A stretch of 64,000 nt of DNA from Ruminococcus sp. (GCA_003521625.1 DPHV01000024.1:238815-302814), one strand, 5' to 3'. Numbered from the stretch's first letter, positions 46,386 through 54,835 are shown. Notes: generated by a model from the sequence alone, not told the origin. Numbers and translations: made by a program.

Positions 46386-47402
46386 TTGAAAAAAATTAAA
46401 AAAATATTATCAGTTGCCTTAACAGGAGCAATTTTACTCGGTTTTTCACAAATTACGGCAGTATCTGAAAGCGATATTCAAAGCGTTTATCTCGGCGGTC
46501 AGCCGTTTGGTGTTAAATTCTACAACAACGGTGTAGTCATTATTAACCTTGAAAGTTATTATGACGGAAATAGATATATCTGTCCTGCAAAGGAAGGCGG
46601 ATTAAAAGTAAACGATATTATTAAGGAGGTTAACGGAGAAGCTATCAGCACTAACGAAGCATTGCAGGATGCGGCAGTAAATTCAAACGGCGGAACTTTG
46701 ACTCTCAAAATTGAAAGAGAAGGTAAAGAACAGACAAAAAATATAACGCCACAAAAAAACACTGCAGGAATGTATCTTATCGGGGCTTGGGTCAGAGACA
46801 GCTGCGCAGGAATTGGAACCATAACGTATTATGATACAGATAATAATTACTTTGCGGCACTCGGACACGGAATTTGTGACAATGACACTTCCCTACTTTT
46901 ACCACTCGGTTCAGGGGAGGCAGTTTATGCAAATATTAACGGCGTAACAAAAAGCAGTTTCGGTAAAGCAGGAAGCCTGAACGGTTATTTTACCGACAGT
47001 ACAATCGGTTATCTTACAAAAAATTCAGATGTAGGAGTATACGGAACAATATCTGACAATTTTTCTAATAAAGAAACAAGAATACAAATTGCAGATAATA
47101 GTGACATTAAAACAGGAAATGCAAAGCTGTATACAACGATTGACGGAGGAGAACCACAATACTATTCAATTGAAATTACAAGAATAGTCAATCTTGATTC
47201 AGACTCTAATGAAAACTTTGTAATAAAAATTACAGATGAAAAATTGCTGAATTACTGCGGCGGTATAGTACAGGGTATGAGCGGAAGTCCGATTATACAG
47301 AATGACAAACTAGTGGGTGCTGTTACGCATGTCTTTCTGAACAATACGTCAGAAGGATACGGAGTAACTGCACAAAATATGGTGACGAATTATGACGAAT
47401 AG
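46386..47402 (+). CDS. spoIVB: Stage IV sporulation protein B (S55 signalling protease)
   Basis: Forespore-secreted serine protease that signals across the intermembrane space during sporulation; 338 residues. It has an N-terminal membrane signal (about 7-25), a PDZ domain (about 55-115, DIIKEVNGEAIST) and the S55 domain with H161 (ALGHGI) and nucleophile S301 in QGMSGSPII. Somewhat shorter than the Bacillus protein. It starts with TTG at 46386, behind AGAAGGTGA. The spoIVB-spo0A order is conserved in endospore formers. Confidence 0.94.
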   Translation: MKKIKKILSVALTGAILLGFSQITAVSESDIQSVYLGGQPFGVKFYNNGVVIINLESYYDGNRYICPAKEGGLKVNDIIKEVNGEAISTNEALQDAAVNSNGGTLTLKIEREGKEQTKNITPQKNTAGMYLIGAWVRDSCAGIGTITYYDTDNNYFAALGHGICDNDTSLLLPLGSGEAVYANINGVTKSSFGKAGSLNGYFTDSTIGYLTKNSDVGVYGTISDNFSNKETRIQIADNSDIKTGNAKLYTTIDGGEPQYYSIEITRIVNLDSDSNENFVIKITDEKLLNYCGGIVQGMSGSPIIQNDKLVGAVTHVFLNNTSEGYGVTAQNMVTNYDE

Positions 47403-47414
47403 CCCCATATATTG

Positions 47415-47440
47415 AAGATTTTTCTTTGTCGAAAAATCTT
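47415..47440 (+). promoter_or_regulatory. 0A box embedded in spoIVB terminator hairpin
   Basis: TTGTCGAAA at 47426-47434 matches the Spo0A-binding consensus. It lies in an inverted repeat AAGATTTTTC / GAAAAATCTT (47415-47440), followed by an AT-rich tract, which may also end the spoIVB transcript. It sits about 50 bases upstream of the spo0A promoter, suggesting autoregulation. Confidence 0.55.
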
Positions 47441-47486
47441 AATTAAAATATTTTTTCAATTTTTTGAAAAAATTATTTGGAAAGTA

Positions 47487-47515
47487 TTGCCAAGTTTACC
47501 ATTTTGTGGTAATAT
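47487..47515 (+). promoter_or_regulatory. Promoter of spo0A
   Basis: TTGCCA at 47487-47492, 17 bases, TAATAT at 47510-47515, 33 bases before the start codon. Confidence 0.6.
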
Positions 47516-47548
47516 TAATTCACAACAATATTTTGGGGGAATTTCACA

Positions 47549-48319
47549 ATGGACAACAACATTAAATTAATCATCACCGATGACGCAACTGAATTTTCGC
47601 AGGAAAATTTAAAAGTATTGCAAAATTTTAATATTTCTGCGTCGTTCTGCGCTAAAGATGGAGACGAGCTTCTGAACCGAATTAAGCAGGAGCAACCCGA
47701 CGCTGTTTTAATGGACTCTTTTATGACAAGGCTTGATGCAATCGGAGTAATGCGGAACATTAAACGACAAAATCAGCATCCGCCGATTTTTATAGTTTTT
47801 TCATCTTTCCACAGTCCCGTACTTGAAAGAGAAATCATGTACTCCGGTGCAACCTACTTTGTTTTAAAGCCTTACAACATTGAAGAAATGTGTGAAAACA
47901 TTGTAGGTCTTGTGAAGAAAAACCGTGATAATGTGCTTAATAAGACAATGAATCTTGATATTTTTGGTATTGAGCTGAAAGTAACCGAGATTCTTCACGA
48001 AATCGGAGTTCCTGCACACATTAAAGGCTATCATTATCTTAGGGATTCAATTATTATGTCCGTTGAGAAACCGGAAATAATTAATGCTGTTACAAAACAA
48101 TTATATCCTTCTGTTGCTAAAAAATACGAAACGACTTCATCAAGAGTTGAGCGTGCAATTAGACACGCAATTGAAGTTGCCTGGGACAGAGGTGATATTG
48201 ATGTGCTTAACTCATATTTCGGATATACAATCCACAATGACAGAGGCAAGCCAACTAACAGCGAATTTATTGCAATGATTTCTGATAAATTAAGACTCCA
48301 GCTTAAAAACGCCGGTTAA
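47549..48319 (+). CDS. spo0A: Sporulation master regulator Spo0A
   Basis: Response regulator that starts sporulation; 256 residues. The receiver domain (about 5-125) has acidic D11-D12, phospho-acceptor D56 (VLMDSFM), S85 and K107 (VLKPYN). The C-terminal DNA-binding domain (about 145-256) includes the recognition region [20 protein letters not shown], and [23 protein letters not shown] at 47549 follows a GGGGGA site. It is separated from spoIVB by an 0A box and its own promoter. Confidence 0.97.
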   Translation: MDNNIKLIITDDATEFSQENLKVLQNFNISASFCAKDGDELLNRIKQEQPDAVLMDSFMTRLDAIGVMRNIKRQNQHPPIFIVFSSFHSPVLEREIMYSGATYFVLKPYNIEEMCENIVGLVKKNRDNVLNKTMNLDIFGIELKVTEILHEIGVPAHIKGYHYLRDSIIMSVEKPEIINAVTKQLYPSVAKKYETTSSRVERAIRHAIEVAWDRGDIDVLNSYFGYTIHNDRGKPTNSEFIAMISDKLRLQLKNAG

Positions 48320-48360
48320 TTTGAATTATTAGATTGATTTGTTTTGCTCCAAAAGCAAAG

Positions 48361-48400
48361 AAAAGCGGTGATTGTTATTACAATCACCGCTTATTATTTT
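48361..48400. terminator. Bidirectional terminator after spo0A
   Basis: AAGCGGTGATTG and CAATCACCGCTT form a 12-base stem. T-rich tracts follow on both strands (TTATTATTTTT on plus, TTTTCTTT on minus), so it can end spo0A and any minus-strand transcript from the AT-rich region to the right. Confidence 0.85.
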
Positions 48401-49090
48401 TGGATTTGTTTGCTGTTTATTACTTACTTTATTTATGATATTTAAAAATTTTTGTATTTTATCAAAACAAAGTTTAATTTTAATTTTTAAGTATTTATTA
48501 TATTAAACAGCTTTTATTAAACTTAATTGTACTTTGGACTCAATCCTTTGTAATTTATTTTTTATATTAATAAAATTACCTGTACATTGGAAATTTCTCC
48601 TATTCATATTAATTATGAACATTAAGTTAACTTCTCATTGGTCTAACCACCATTAATAAATTTCCGATACATATATATTAAATTATTTGAAGAAATCAGT
48701 TTTACCGAGCACAAATAGTAAATTATTAAAATTCACTTATTGGGACGATACAGTCTGCAAATGAAATTTACGGTTTCATTAATAATATCTTACCATATCT
48801 CTAATTCAGATTTGATTATATTTTAAAGATATTATTACAATTATAAGATAAATCAGACTGTTAAGTTAAATTCGAAACACTATTACTTGATCTTTTTATT
48901 TAATATTTTATTTATGTTTTATAACATCTAAATGATCAGTTGCTCCGACACAAACAAGTTAGCTTTAATTGTTACTCACCGTACCCGGTTTTATATGTTG
49001 GGGGGTAAGCTCCGTAAAAAGTCTTTGATATGTCTAATTGGAAGTTTTCTTTTCATCATATTTAAGACCTCCTTTTATTTCCTTTTCTTT
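48401..49090 (-). ncRNA. Candidate structured noncoding RNA / long untranslated tail
   Basis: About 690 bases of very AT-rich DNA with no gene-sized frame, downstream of the strongest promoter in the window (49097-49125, minus) and ending at the terminator 48361-48400. Nested pairings are seen: ACAGTCTG (48750-48757) with CAGACTGT (48854-48861), enclosing hairpins AATGAAA/TTTCATT and AATAATATCTT/AAGATATTATT; and an 11-pair stem AATAGTAAATT/AATTCACTTATT (about 48714-48741) with one bulge. Near its 5' end ATATG/CATAT and GTCTT/AAGAC also pair. I cannot match it to a known RNA class. AT-richness makes chance hairpins likely, so this is a candidate only. Confidence 0.35.
48991..49059 (-). CDS. 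22-residue basic peptide with strong ribosome site
   Basis: The first frame of the transcript from 49097-49125. AGGAGG lies 8 bases before a double ATG at 49059; the peptide has the core KRKLPIRHIKDFLRSLPPNI and no cysteine or hydrophobic run. The ribosome site and start codon lie in a stem formed by ATATG/CATAT and GTCTT/AAGAC. No homologue comes to mind. It could be a leader peptide, a signalling or toxic peptide, or chance. Confidence 0.4.
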   Translation of the reverse strand: MMKRKLPIRHIKDFLRSLPPNI

Positions 49091-49096
49091 GTCTAT

Positions 49097-49125
49097 ATTA
49101 TACACAACATTTTTAACATTGTCAA
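49097..49125 (-). promoter_or_regulatory. Consensus sigma-A promoter in gene-poor region
   Basis: On the minus strand TTGACA (49125-49120), 17 bases, TATAAT (49102-49097): a perfect match in both boxes and spacing. It drives no recognised gene. Confidence 0.7.
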
Positions 49126-49169
49126 CACTTTTATTTAAAATATTTAAATTTTTATTTTTAAAAAATCTA

Positions 49170-49198
49170 TTGCACTAAATTAATTAATATGATATAAT
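49170..49198 (+). promoter_or_regulatory. Promoter of candidate small RNA
   Basis: TTGCAC at 49170-49175, 17 bases, TATAAT at 49193-49198. It is divergent from the promoter at 49097-49125. Confidence 0.6.
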
Positions 49199-49202
49199 AA
49201 AA

Positions 49203-49287
49203 ATGTTGGGGTGCATATTTCACTGCAATCTTTTTTCATACTAAATTCAACAGCCTTCGAACATTTATTTCGAAGGCTGTTTTCTTA
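49203..49287 (+). ncRNA. Candidate small RNA of about 85 bases
   Basis: An isolated promoter-terminator unit. The terminator is AACAGCCTTCGAA, loop, TTCGAAGGCTGTT (49249-49281) followed by TTCTT. Only a 13-codon frame without a ribosome site lies inside. Its 5' bases ATGTTGGGG are complementary to CCCCAACAT at the end of the divergent 22-codon peptide frame. No Rfam class recognised. Confidence 0.45.
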
Positions 49288-49417
49288 TAAGTGTTTACTT
49301 ATTGCTTTGAATTGGAATTAAGACTTCCGTCACCGCCCATAAACCTGTTGTTTACAGAACAATCATCATAATAATATGCTTCAAACACAAATATCTTTTT
49401 AGAATTATATGTAAATT
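49288..49417 (-). other. Intergenic stretch with coding-like frame after fucO
   Basis: On the minus strand a frame of about 40 codons (stop at 49299) runs from inside the end of fucO; its last part reads FVFEAYYYDDCSVNNRFMGG and looks protein-like, but there is no good start codon or ribosome site. It may be a gene remnant. FucO itself is complete. Confidence 0.2.
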
Positions 49418-50563
49418 TTACATAAGGCTTTTGTAAAGCTCGGTTATCTCCTCAACGCTTGTATCTCTCGGATTACCGGGTCTGCAAGCATCATCATAGG
49501 CAGATTGAGCAAGGAACGGAATATCCTCCGGCTTAACAATTTCTTTCAAGTCAGCAGGAATACCTACATCCTCTGAAAGTTGCCTTACTGCGTCAATTGC
49601 AGCCTTGCGGTATTCTTCAACGTCCATTTCTTCGACGCCCTCAACACCCATTGCTTTAGCAATATACTTATATTTATCGCCTGTTGCAGGAGCGTTGTAC
49701 TCCATAACTGTTGGCAGGATAATAGCATTTGCAACACCGTGAGGTGTATCATAAAGAGCTCCGAGAGGATGAGCCATAGAGTGTACAATGCCGAGACCGA
49801 CATTTGAGAAGCCCATTCCTGCGATATACTGACCGAGAGCCATACCCTCTCTGCCCTCTTTTGTGTTATTTACAGCGTCACGAAGTGAGTGAGAAATAAC
49901 TTCAATTGCCTTTAAATGGAACATATCAGAAAGCTCCCACGCTCCCTTTGTGATATAACCCTCGATTGCGTGTGTAAGCGCATCCATACCTGTTGCGGCT
50001 GTAAGTCCTTTTGGCATAGTTGACATCATATCGGGGTCAACAACGGCAACTACGGGGATGTCGTGAACGTCAACGCAGACCATCTTACGGTTTTTCTCCG
50101 AATCGGTTATTACATAGTTAATTGTTACCTCGGCTGCTGTACCTGCTGTTGTGGGAACAGCGATAATCGGAACGCTCTTGCACTTTGTAGGAGCAACTCC
50201 TTCAAGTGAACGAACGTCGGCAAACTCGGGATTATTAACTATGATACCGATTGCTTTTGCAGTGTCCATAGACGAGCCGCCGCCGATTGCGACGATGCCA
50301 TCTGCGCCGTACTCCTTGTAAACTTCAACGCCCGACTGTACATTCTCAATTGTAGGATTAGGTTTGATGTCGCTGTAGAGCTTATACTCAATACCTGCAT
50401 TTTCGAGAATATCGGTTACCTTCTTAGTAACGCCGAACTTTACAAGATCAGGGTCTGACGCTACAAGAATTTTATTTAGTCCTCTTCCCTTAATTTCGTC
50501 AGGAATTGCATTAATTGCGCCCGAACCGTGATATGACGTTTCATTTAAAACAAATCTGTTCAT
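49418..50563 (-). CDS. fucO: Lactaldehyde reductase / iron-containing alcohol dehydrogenase
   Basis: A 381-residue group III alcohol dehydrogenase, very like E. coli FucO along its length (shared blocks NNPEFADVRSLEG, VPTTAGTAAEVTINYVITD, ATGMDALTHAIEGYIT, and AHPLGALYDTPHGVANAI). FucO reduces lactaldehyde to 1,2-propanediol with NADH and iron; related enzymes reduce acetaldehyde, so ethanol formation is equally plausible here. No fucose or rhamnose genes are adjacent. ATG at 50563 follows AAAGGATG. Confidence 0.88.
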   Translation of the reverse strand: MNRFVLNETSYHGSGAINAIPDEIKGRGLNKILVASDPDLVKFGVTKKVTDILENAGIEYKLYSDIKPNPTIENVQSGVEVYKEYGADGIVAIGGGSSMDTAKAIGIIVNNPEFADVRSLEGVAPTKCKSVPIIAVPTTAGTAAEVTINYVITDSEKNRKMVCVDVHDIPVVAVVDPDMMSTMPKGLTAATGMDALTHAIEGYITKGAWELSDMFHLKAIEVISHSLRDAVNNTKEGREGMALGQYIAGMGFSNVGLGIVHSMAHPLGALYDTPHGVANAIILPTVMEYNAPATGDKYKYIAKAMGVEGVEEMDVEEYRKAAIDAVRQLSEDVGIPADLKEIVKPEDIPFLAQSAYDDACRPGNPRDTSVEEITELYKSLM

Positions 50564-50593
50564 AAAAATACATCCTTTCTAATTTAATTTAAG

Positions 50594-50611
50594 CTTCACT
50601 AAACAGTGAAG
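50594..50611. promoter_or_regulatory. Operator-like palindrome upstream of fucO
   Basis: CTTCACT-AAAC-AGTGAAG is a perfect 7-base inverted repeat lying just downstream of the predicted fucO transcription start. It could be a repressor operator or a 5' UTR hairpin. Confidence 0.45.
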
Positions 50612-50630
50612 TTATTTTAATACCTTTTAT

Positions 50631-50659
50631 ATTATACTATATATAATAAATAATTTCAA
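50631..50659 (-). promoter_or_regulatory. Promoter of fucO
   Basis: On the minus strand TTGAAA (50659-50654), 17 bases, TATAAT (50636-50631). Confidence 0.65.
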
Positions 50660-50731
50660 TCATTAGCTTTTGATATTTTTGTATTTTATTGTTAATAATT
50701 CTATGTTTTAAAAGAAAAAACGTAAAAAGTA

Positions 50732-50758
50732 AAAGAGAGCCGATTGTCGGCTCTCTTT
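50732..50758 (-). terminator. Terminator of the XRE gene
   Basis: AAAGAGAGCCGA and TCGGCTCTCTTT form a 12-base stem; the minus strand continues TTACTTTTT. Confidence 0.75.
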
Positions 50759-50801
50759 ATGTAATAAAAGCATTATGAAGGTTTATAAAAAATACTTGTA
50801 A

Positions 50802-51056
50802 TCAATTTTTATTTTCTCTGCCGAGAAGATAGTCGACGGAAACCTCAAGAATATCAGCTAAAGCAACAAGCTCGACATCAGTTACAAATCTAATCTGTCC
50901 TTCAAGCTTTGAAAGACCTGATGCATTCATATCAACGCCGTTTACCTGCAACTGTGCAAGCAACTCTTTTTGCTTCATACCCTTTTGCTTTCTGACAAGC
51001 TCTACACGATTACCTACCAGATTTCTATCTCCAAGTTCCTGCTTACGTAGTCTCAT
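50802..51056 (-). CDS. XRE-type HTH regulator (84 residues)
   Basis: Small DNA-binding protein. The helix-turn-helix spans about 12-70 (RVELVRKQKGMKQKELLAQL, then NASGLSKLEGQIRFVTDVEL) and the C-terminus DYLLGRENKN is typical of Cro/C1-type regulators. ATG at 51056 lies after GGAGAG; an in-frame TTG seven codons earlier overlaps that site. It is alone, downstream of an intergenic region with repeated TTAGTTA motifs that might be its targets. Targets unknown. Confidence 0.86.
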   Translation of the reverse strand: MRLRKQELGDRNLVGNRVELVRKQKGMKQKELLAQLQVNGVDMNASGLSKLEGQIRFVTDVELVALADILEVSVDYLLGRENKN

Positions 51057-51192
51057 TATTTTCTCTCTCCAAATCAATTATAATTCTTTTTTAAAATTCT
51101 TTAAAAACATTGTAAAGCTATTATAATACTATATTAGAAAAAAAACAAGCCTTTTTTGTAAATAAATTTAAAAAAATGAAATTTTTTATCGT

Positions 51193-51350
51193 AATTAGTT
51201 ACAAAAGAATAAAACTTTGTATATTGTGCATATTATTATAATATATTTTTATAACTAATAGATAGAATTTACGAAGTATTATTCTTGTGTGGAAAGTTGT
51301 TAGTTATGTGGAAACGTGTAATTTGCCTTTGTGGAAAAATGTTAGTTATG
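51193..51350. repeat. Short direct repeats and TTAGTTA motifs
   Basis: GTGGAAAGTTGTTAGTTATG (51289-51308) and a near copy at 51331-51350 (18 of 20 bases) are spaced 42 bases. The core TTAGTTA also occurs near 51194 and inverted at 51251. The 51057-51484 gap holds no convincing gene; a GTG-started 69-codon frame over the repeats lacks a ribosome site. Confidence 0.35.
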
Positions 51351-51421
51351 TTAAAAGTCGAATTTTATTTAAAATATTACTAATTATTACAGAAATATTA
51401 CACTGTAAAAAGATAAAAATT

Positions 51422-51445
51422 AAAGACGTTCAAGCGAACGTCTTT
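51422..51445 (-). terminator. Terminator of the fhs-tsaE-tsaB-rpiB operon
   Basis: AAAGACGTTC, loop, GAACGTCTTT, then AATTTTT on the minus strand, about 40 bases past the rpiB stop. Confidence 0.7.
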
Positions 51446-51484
51446 AACTCAAATATTTCTACAAAAGAAATAAGTTATTCAAAA

Positions 51485-51934
51485 TTAAATATTTAATGTA
51501 CCGTTTTCTATTTCAGCAAGCATTGCAAGCCTGTTATCATGTCTGCCGCCTTCTTCAGGAGTATTAAGGAAAATATCAGTATATTTTACAGCGTCTTCTT
51601 CGCTTGTAACTCTGCCTCCCATACAAAGAATATTTGCGTGGTTATGACGGCGAGTCATCTCTGCGCCAAACTCATTATTTACTACTGCGGCACGTATTCC
51701 CTTAACCTTGTTTGCAGCTATGGAAATACCTATTCCCGTTCCGCAACACAGAATACCAAATTCAAATTCTCCGTTTGCTACGGCTGTTGCTACTTTGTAT
51801 GCGTATACAGGATAATCTACACTTTCGGTACTGTATGTACCGAAATCCTTGTACTCTATTCCCTTTTCATCAAGATACTTTTTTACTGCGCAGATTAAGT
51901 TATATCCGCCGTGGTCACATCCAAGTGCTATCAT
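51485..51934 (-). CDS. rpiB: Ribose-5-phosphate isomerase B
   Basis: Interconverts ribose 5-phosphate and ribulose 5-phosphate; 149 residues. Family features are CDHGGYNL near the N-terminus, the active-site GILCCGTGIGISIAANKVKG, and RRHNHANILCMGGR. The start overlaps the tsaB stop by one base. Last gene of the operon. Confidence 0.95.
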   Translation of the reverse strand: MIALGCDHGGYNLICAVKKYLDEKGIEYKDFGTYSTESVDYPVYAYKVATAVANGEFEFGILCCGTGIGISIAANKVKGIRAAVVNNEFGAEMTRRHNHANILCMGGRVTSEEDAVKYTDIFLNTPEEGGRHDNRLAMLAEIENGTLNI

Positions 51935-52638
51935 TATTTAACCCCCAATTTTTTATTAAGTTCTCTTTGAGCCTGCGGCAGTCTTAAGTAAACAGGCATA
52001 AGTTCATCTGCTGTTAAAGTTTCGCCGTTATTTATCTTTTCAAACGCCGCATATGCAACAGATGATGCAGTCTGAATTCTGTTATTAAACGGTGCAAGCA
52101 TAATGTTTTCAAGCTCTGAACCTAAAAATTCACTGCACAAAACTGCTCCGTCGCCAACGAGAACAACTTTTTCTCTGATATTCTGAAGTTCAAGCTTTAA
52201 GTCAGTAAGTGAAAGCGCTCTGTCGTCCGTCATTCGTGTAACAGTACAACCTTTTACTCTGAACAAAGCATTATACACCTGTGAACAGCGAGCGTCCATA
52301 ACAGAACAGACAACGCAGTCGTTGCCGAGCATATTATACGCCATACTCTCAAGCGTTGAAACAGAAACGCAAGGTAAATTCTTTGGAAACGCTATTCCCT
52401 TTACTGCTGCAACACCTATTCTCACTCCCGTAAAAGAGCCCGGACCTGCATTTACTGCAACTGCATTGATGTCGTTTACGGACAAGCCAGTATTATTTAG
52501 CAGTTCGTCCACCATAGGCATTAAAGTCTGACTGTGAGTAAGCGCAGTATTTATTGAAAACTCGCCGATAAGCTTATTTTCTTCCGCAACGGCAACAGAA
52601 GCCGCCGTTGCAGAAGTATCAACAGCAAGTATTTTCAC
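51934..52638 (-). CDS. tsaB: tRNA threonylcarbamoyladenosine protein TsaB
   Basis: Scaffold partner of TsaD in making t6A37 in ANN-decoding tRNAs; 234 residues. It has the ASKHA-fold start ILAVDTSATAASVAV and the conserved AVNAGPGSFTGVRIGVAAVKG. The start is GTG at 52638, overlapping the tsaE stop in GTGA. TsaD, which usually lies nearby, is not in this window. Confidence 0.94.
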   Translation of the reverse strand: MKILAVDTSATAASVAVAEENKLIGEFSINTALTHSQTLMPMVDELLNNTGLSVNDINAVAVNAGPGSFTGVRIGVAAVKGIAFPKNLPCVSVSTLESMAYNMLGNDCVVCSVMDARCSQVYNALFRVKGCTVTRMTDDRALSLTDLKLELQNIREKVVLVGDGAVLCSEFLGSELENIMLAPFNNRIQTASSVAYAAFEKINNGETLTADELMPVYLRLPQAQRELNKKLGVK

Positions 52639-53060
52639 TGTATATCAACACCTTCAATCTCAAAAGTTCTTTCATCATCAGAGCCACCCTTTGAGATGTT
52701 TATTCTTATAGCATTTTCAGGCAACGCACCCTCAATGTTTTCGCTCCACTCAATAACAAGTACGCCGTTATCAAGGTAATCAAAAAATCCTGTTGAATAT
52801 AAATCTTCCCACGAGGTTACTCTGTACATATCAAAGTGATAGATATTGTATTTTCCGTGATATTCATTGACAAGCGCAAAAGTCGGGCTGGAAACGCCGT
52901 CATTTACACCGAGGCCCCTGCAAAGTCCTCTTGTAAACGCAGTTTTACCCATTCCAAGTCCGCCGAAAAGTGCGATTACTTCGTTGCCGCAAAGCTTTTT
53001 TGCAATTAATTCACCGATTTTTTCGGTGTCTTCGGTTGACTTTGAAATAATTTTATTCAT
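52635..53060 (-). CDS. tsaE: tRNA threonylcarbamoyladenosine ATPase TsaE
   Basis: P-loop ATPase that resets the TsaBD complex; 141 residues. Walker A is FGGLGMGKTAFTRGL, followed by SSPTFALVNEY and the HFDMYRV segment. ATG at 53060 overlaps closely with the fhs stop; no strong ribosome site is visible, so translation is probably coupled to fhs. An upstream in-frame extension inside fhs was rejected. Confidence 0.93.
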   Translation of the reverse strand: MNKIISKSTEDTEKIGELIAKKLCGNEVIALFGGLGMGKTAFTRGLCRGLGVNDGVSSPTFALVNEYHGKYNIYHFDMYRVTSWEDLYSTGFFDYLDNGVLVIEWSENIEGALPENAIRINISKGGSDDERTFEIEGVDIQ

Positions 53061-53061
53061 A

Positions 53062-54729
53062 TCAGAAAAGACCGACAATTTTTCCGTCGCTGTCAACGTC
53101 GATACTGTGAGCGGCAGGAACCCTGGGAAGTCCCGGCATTGTCATTATGTCGCCTGTGTATACAACAACAAAACCTGCTCCGTTAGAAAGAGTAACATTT
53201 CTAACGGTGATTTCAAAGTCTTTCGGTGCTCCGAGCAAAGCAGGATTATCGGAAAGTGAATACTGTGTCTTTGCAATACAGACGGGAAGATTGTCTGCTC
53301 CAAGAGCCTCAACCTCTTTAATTGCTTTTTCTGCGGCTGTTGTGTAATTTACCTTGCTTGCACCGTAAATTGTTGCAGCAATTTTTTCAATTTTCTCTTT
53401 AACAGTTAGGTCAAGTGAGTAAATCGGAGCAAAATCAGACGGCTTTTCGCAAGCATCTACTACCTTTTTAGCAAGCTCTATGCCACCTTCGCCGCCTTTT
53501 CCGAATACATCGGAAAGTGCAAAGTCAGCTCCGTTTTCACGACAACAGCTTTCAATATATTCAAGTTCTTCCTTGCTGTCTGTGCCGAAACGGTTGATTG
53601 CTACGATTACGGGCACATTATATTTACGCATATTCTCAATATGAACGCCGAGATTTACGATTCCCTTTTTGAGAGCCTCAAGGTTTTCATTGGATACCTC
53701 TGATTTTGGAACACCGCCGTTATATTTAAGTGCACGACAGGTGGCTACAATTACAATTGCAGACGGCGAAAGTCCTGCATAGCGGCACTTGATGTCGAGG
53801 AACTTTTCTGCACCGAGGTCAGAGCCGAAGCCTGCTTCGGTAATGCAGTAGTCAGCGAGCTTTAAAGCAAGCTTTGTAGCTCTTACGCTGTTACAACCGT
53901 GAGCGATATTTGCAAAAGGTCCACCGTGCATTATAGCAGGTGTGCCCTCAAGAGTCTGAACGAGATTAGGTTTGATTGCGTCTTTTAAAAGTGCGGTCAT
54001 TGCGCCGTCAGCCTTCAAATCCTTTGCATATACAGGCTCACCTGAATAGGTGTAAGCTACAAGGATTCTTCCAAGGCGCTGTTTTAAATCATCAATATCA
54101 TTTGCAAGGCAGAGAATTGCCATTACCTCTGACGCGACGGTGATGATAAAGTGATCCTCTCTGGGAATTCCGTTTACCTTTCCGCCGAGACCGACAACAA
54201 TATTTCTCAAAGCACGGTCATTCATATCAAGGCAACGCTTAATAAGGATTCTTCTGGAGTCGATATTAAGTGTATTGCCCTGCTGCATATGGTTATCAAG
54301 CATCGCACAACAAAGGTTATTTGCCGCAGTAATTGCGTGCATATCACCTGTAAAGTGAAGATTTATGTCTTCCATAGGAAGAACCTGTGCGTATCCGCCG
54401 CCTGCGGCACCGCCCTTGATTCCGAAAACAGGTCCGAGCGAAGGCTCACGAAGTGCAATTATTGCATTCTTTCCGATTTTAGCCATAGCCTGTCCGAGAC
54501 CTGCTGTTGTAGTTGTTTTACCCTCTCCGGCAGGGGTAGGGTTGATTGCGGTTACAAGGACAAGTTTGCCGTCGGGGTTGTTTTCTACCCTGTTTGCAAG
54601 CTCGTCAGAAAGCTTTGCTTTGTATTTTCCGTAAAATTCGAGTTCGTCTTCCGAAATTCCGATTTTTGCGGCTACTTCTTTGATTGGCAGGAGTTTAGCC
54701 TGCTGGGCTATTTCAATATCCGATAACAT
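53062..54729 (-). CDS. fhs: Formate-tetrahydrofolate ligase
   Basis: Makes 10-formyl-tetrahydrofolate from formate, THF and ATP; 555 residues, the usual length. Nucleotide-binding region [20 protein letters not shown] and [20 protein letters not shown] are strong signatures. In non-acetogens it supplies C1 units for purines and formylmethionine. ATG at 54729 is placed after GGAGGTG. First gene of the tsaE-tsaB-rpiB operon. Confidence 0.97.
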   Translation of the reverse strand: MLSDIEIAQQAKLLPIKEVAAKIGISEDELEFYGKYKAKLSDELANRVENNPDGKLVLVTAINPTPAGEGKTTTTAGLGQAMAKIGKNAIIALREPSLGPVFGIKGGAAGGGYAQVLPMEDINLHFTGDMHAITAANNLCCAMLDNHMQQGNTLNIDSRRILIKRCLDMNDRALRNIVVGLGGKVNGIPREDHFIITVASEVMAILCLANDIDDLKQRLGRILVAYTYSGEPVYAKDLKADGAMTALLKDAIKPNLVQTLEGTPAIMHGGPFANIAHGCNSVRATKLALKLADYCITEAGFGSDLGAEKFLDIKCRYAGLSPSAIVIVATCRALKYNGGVPKSEVSNENLEALKKGIVNLGVHIENMRKYNVPVIVAINRFGTDSKEELEYIESCCRENGADFALSDVFGKGGEGGIELAKKVVDACEKPSDFAPIYSLDLTVKEKIEKIAATIYGASKVNYTTAAEKAIKEVEALGADNLPVCIAKTQYSLSDNPALLGAPKDFEITVRNVTLSNGAGFVVVYTGDIMTMPGLPRVPAAHSIDVDSDGKIVGLF

Positions 54730-54806
54730 TTTGAGTGCACCTCCACACATTAATAATTATATTATATCAAAGAGCGCTGATTTATTATTCCAATTTGAAA
54801 ATATAC

Positions 54807-54835
54807 TTGATATTGACATTATAATTTAATATAAT
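54807..54835 (+). promoter_or_regulatory. Promoter of the RodA-like gene
   Basis: TTGATA at 54807-54812, 17 bases, TATAAT at 54830-54835. Confidence 0.6.

Noticed and set aside
48932..49138. 68-codon plus-strand frame across the gene-poor region
   Set aside because: No ribosome site, low complexity, and it runs antisense to the consensus promoter and strong ribosome site at 49065-49125.
51287..51496. 69-codon plus-strand frame in the gap left of rpiB
   Set aside because: GTG start without ribosome site; its repeated residues come from the DNA repeats, and it crosses the operon terminator.
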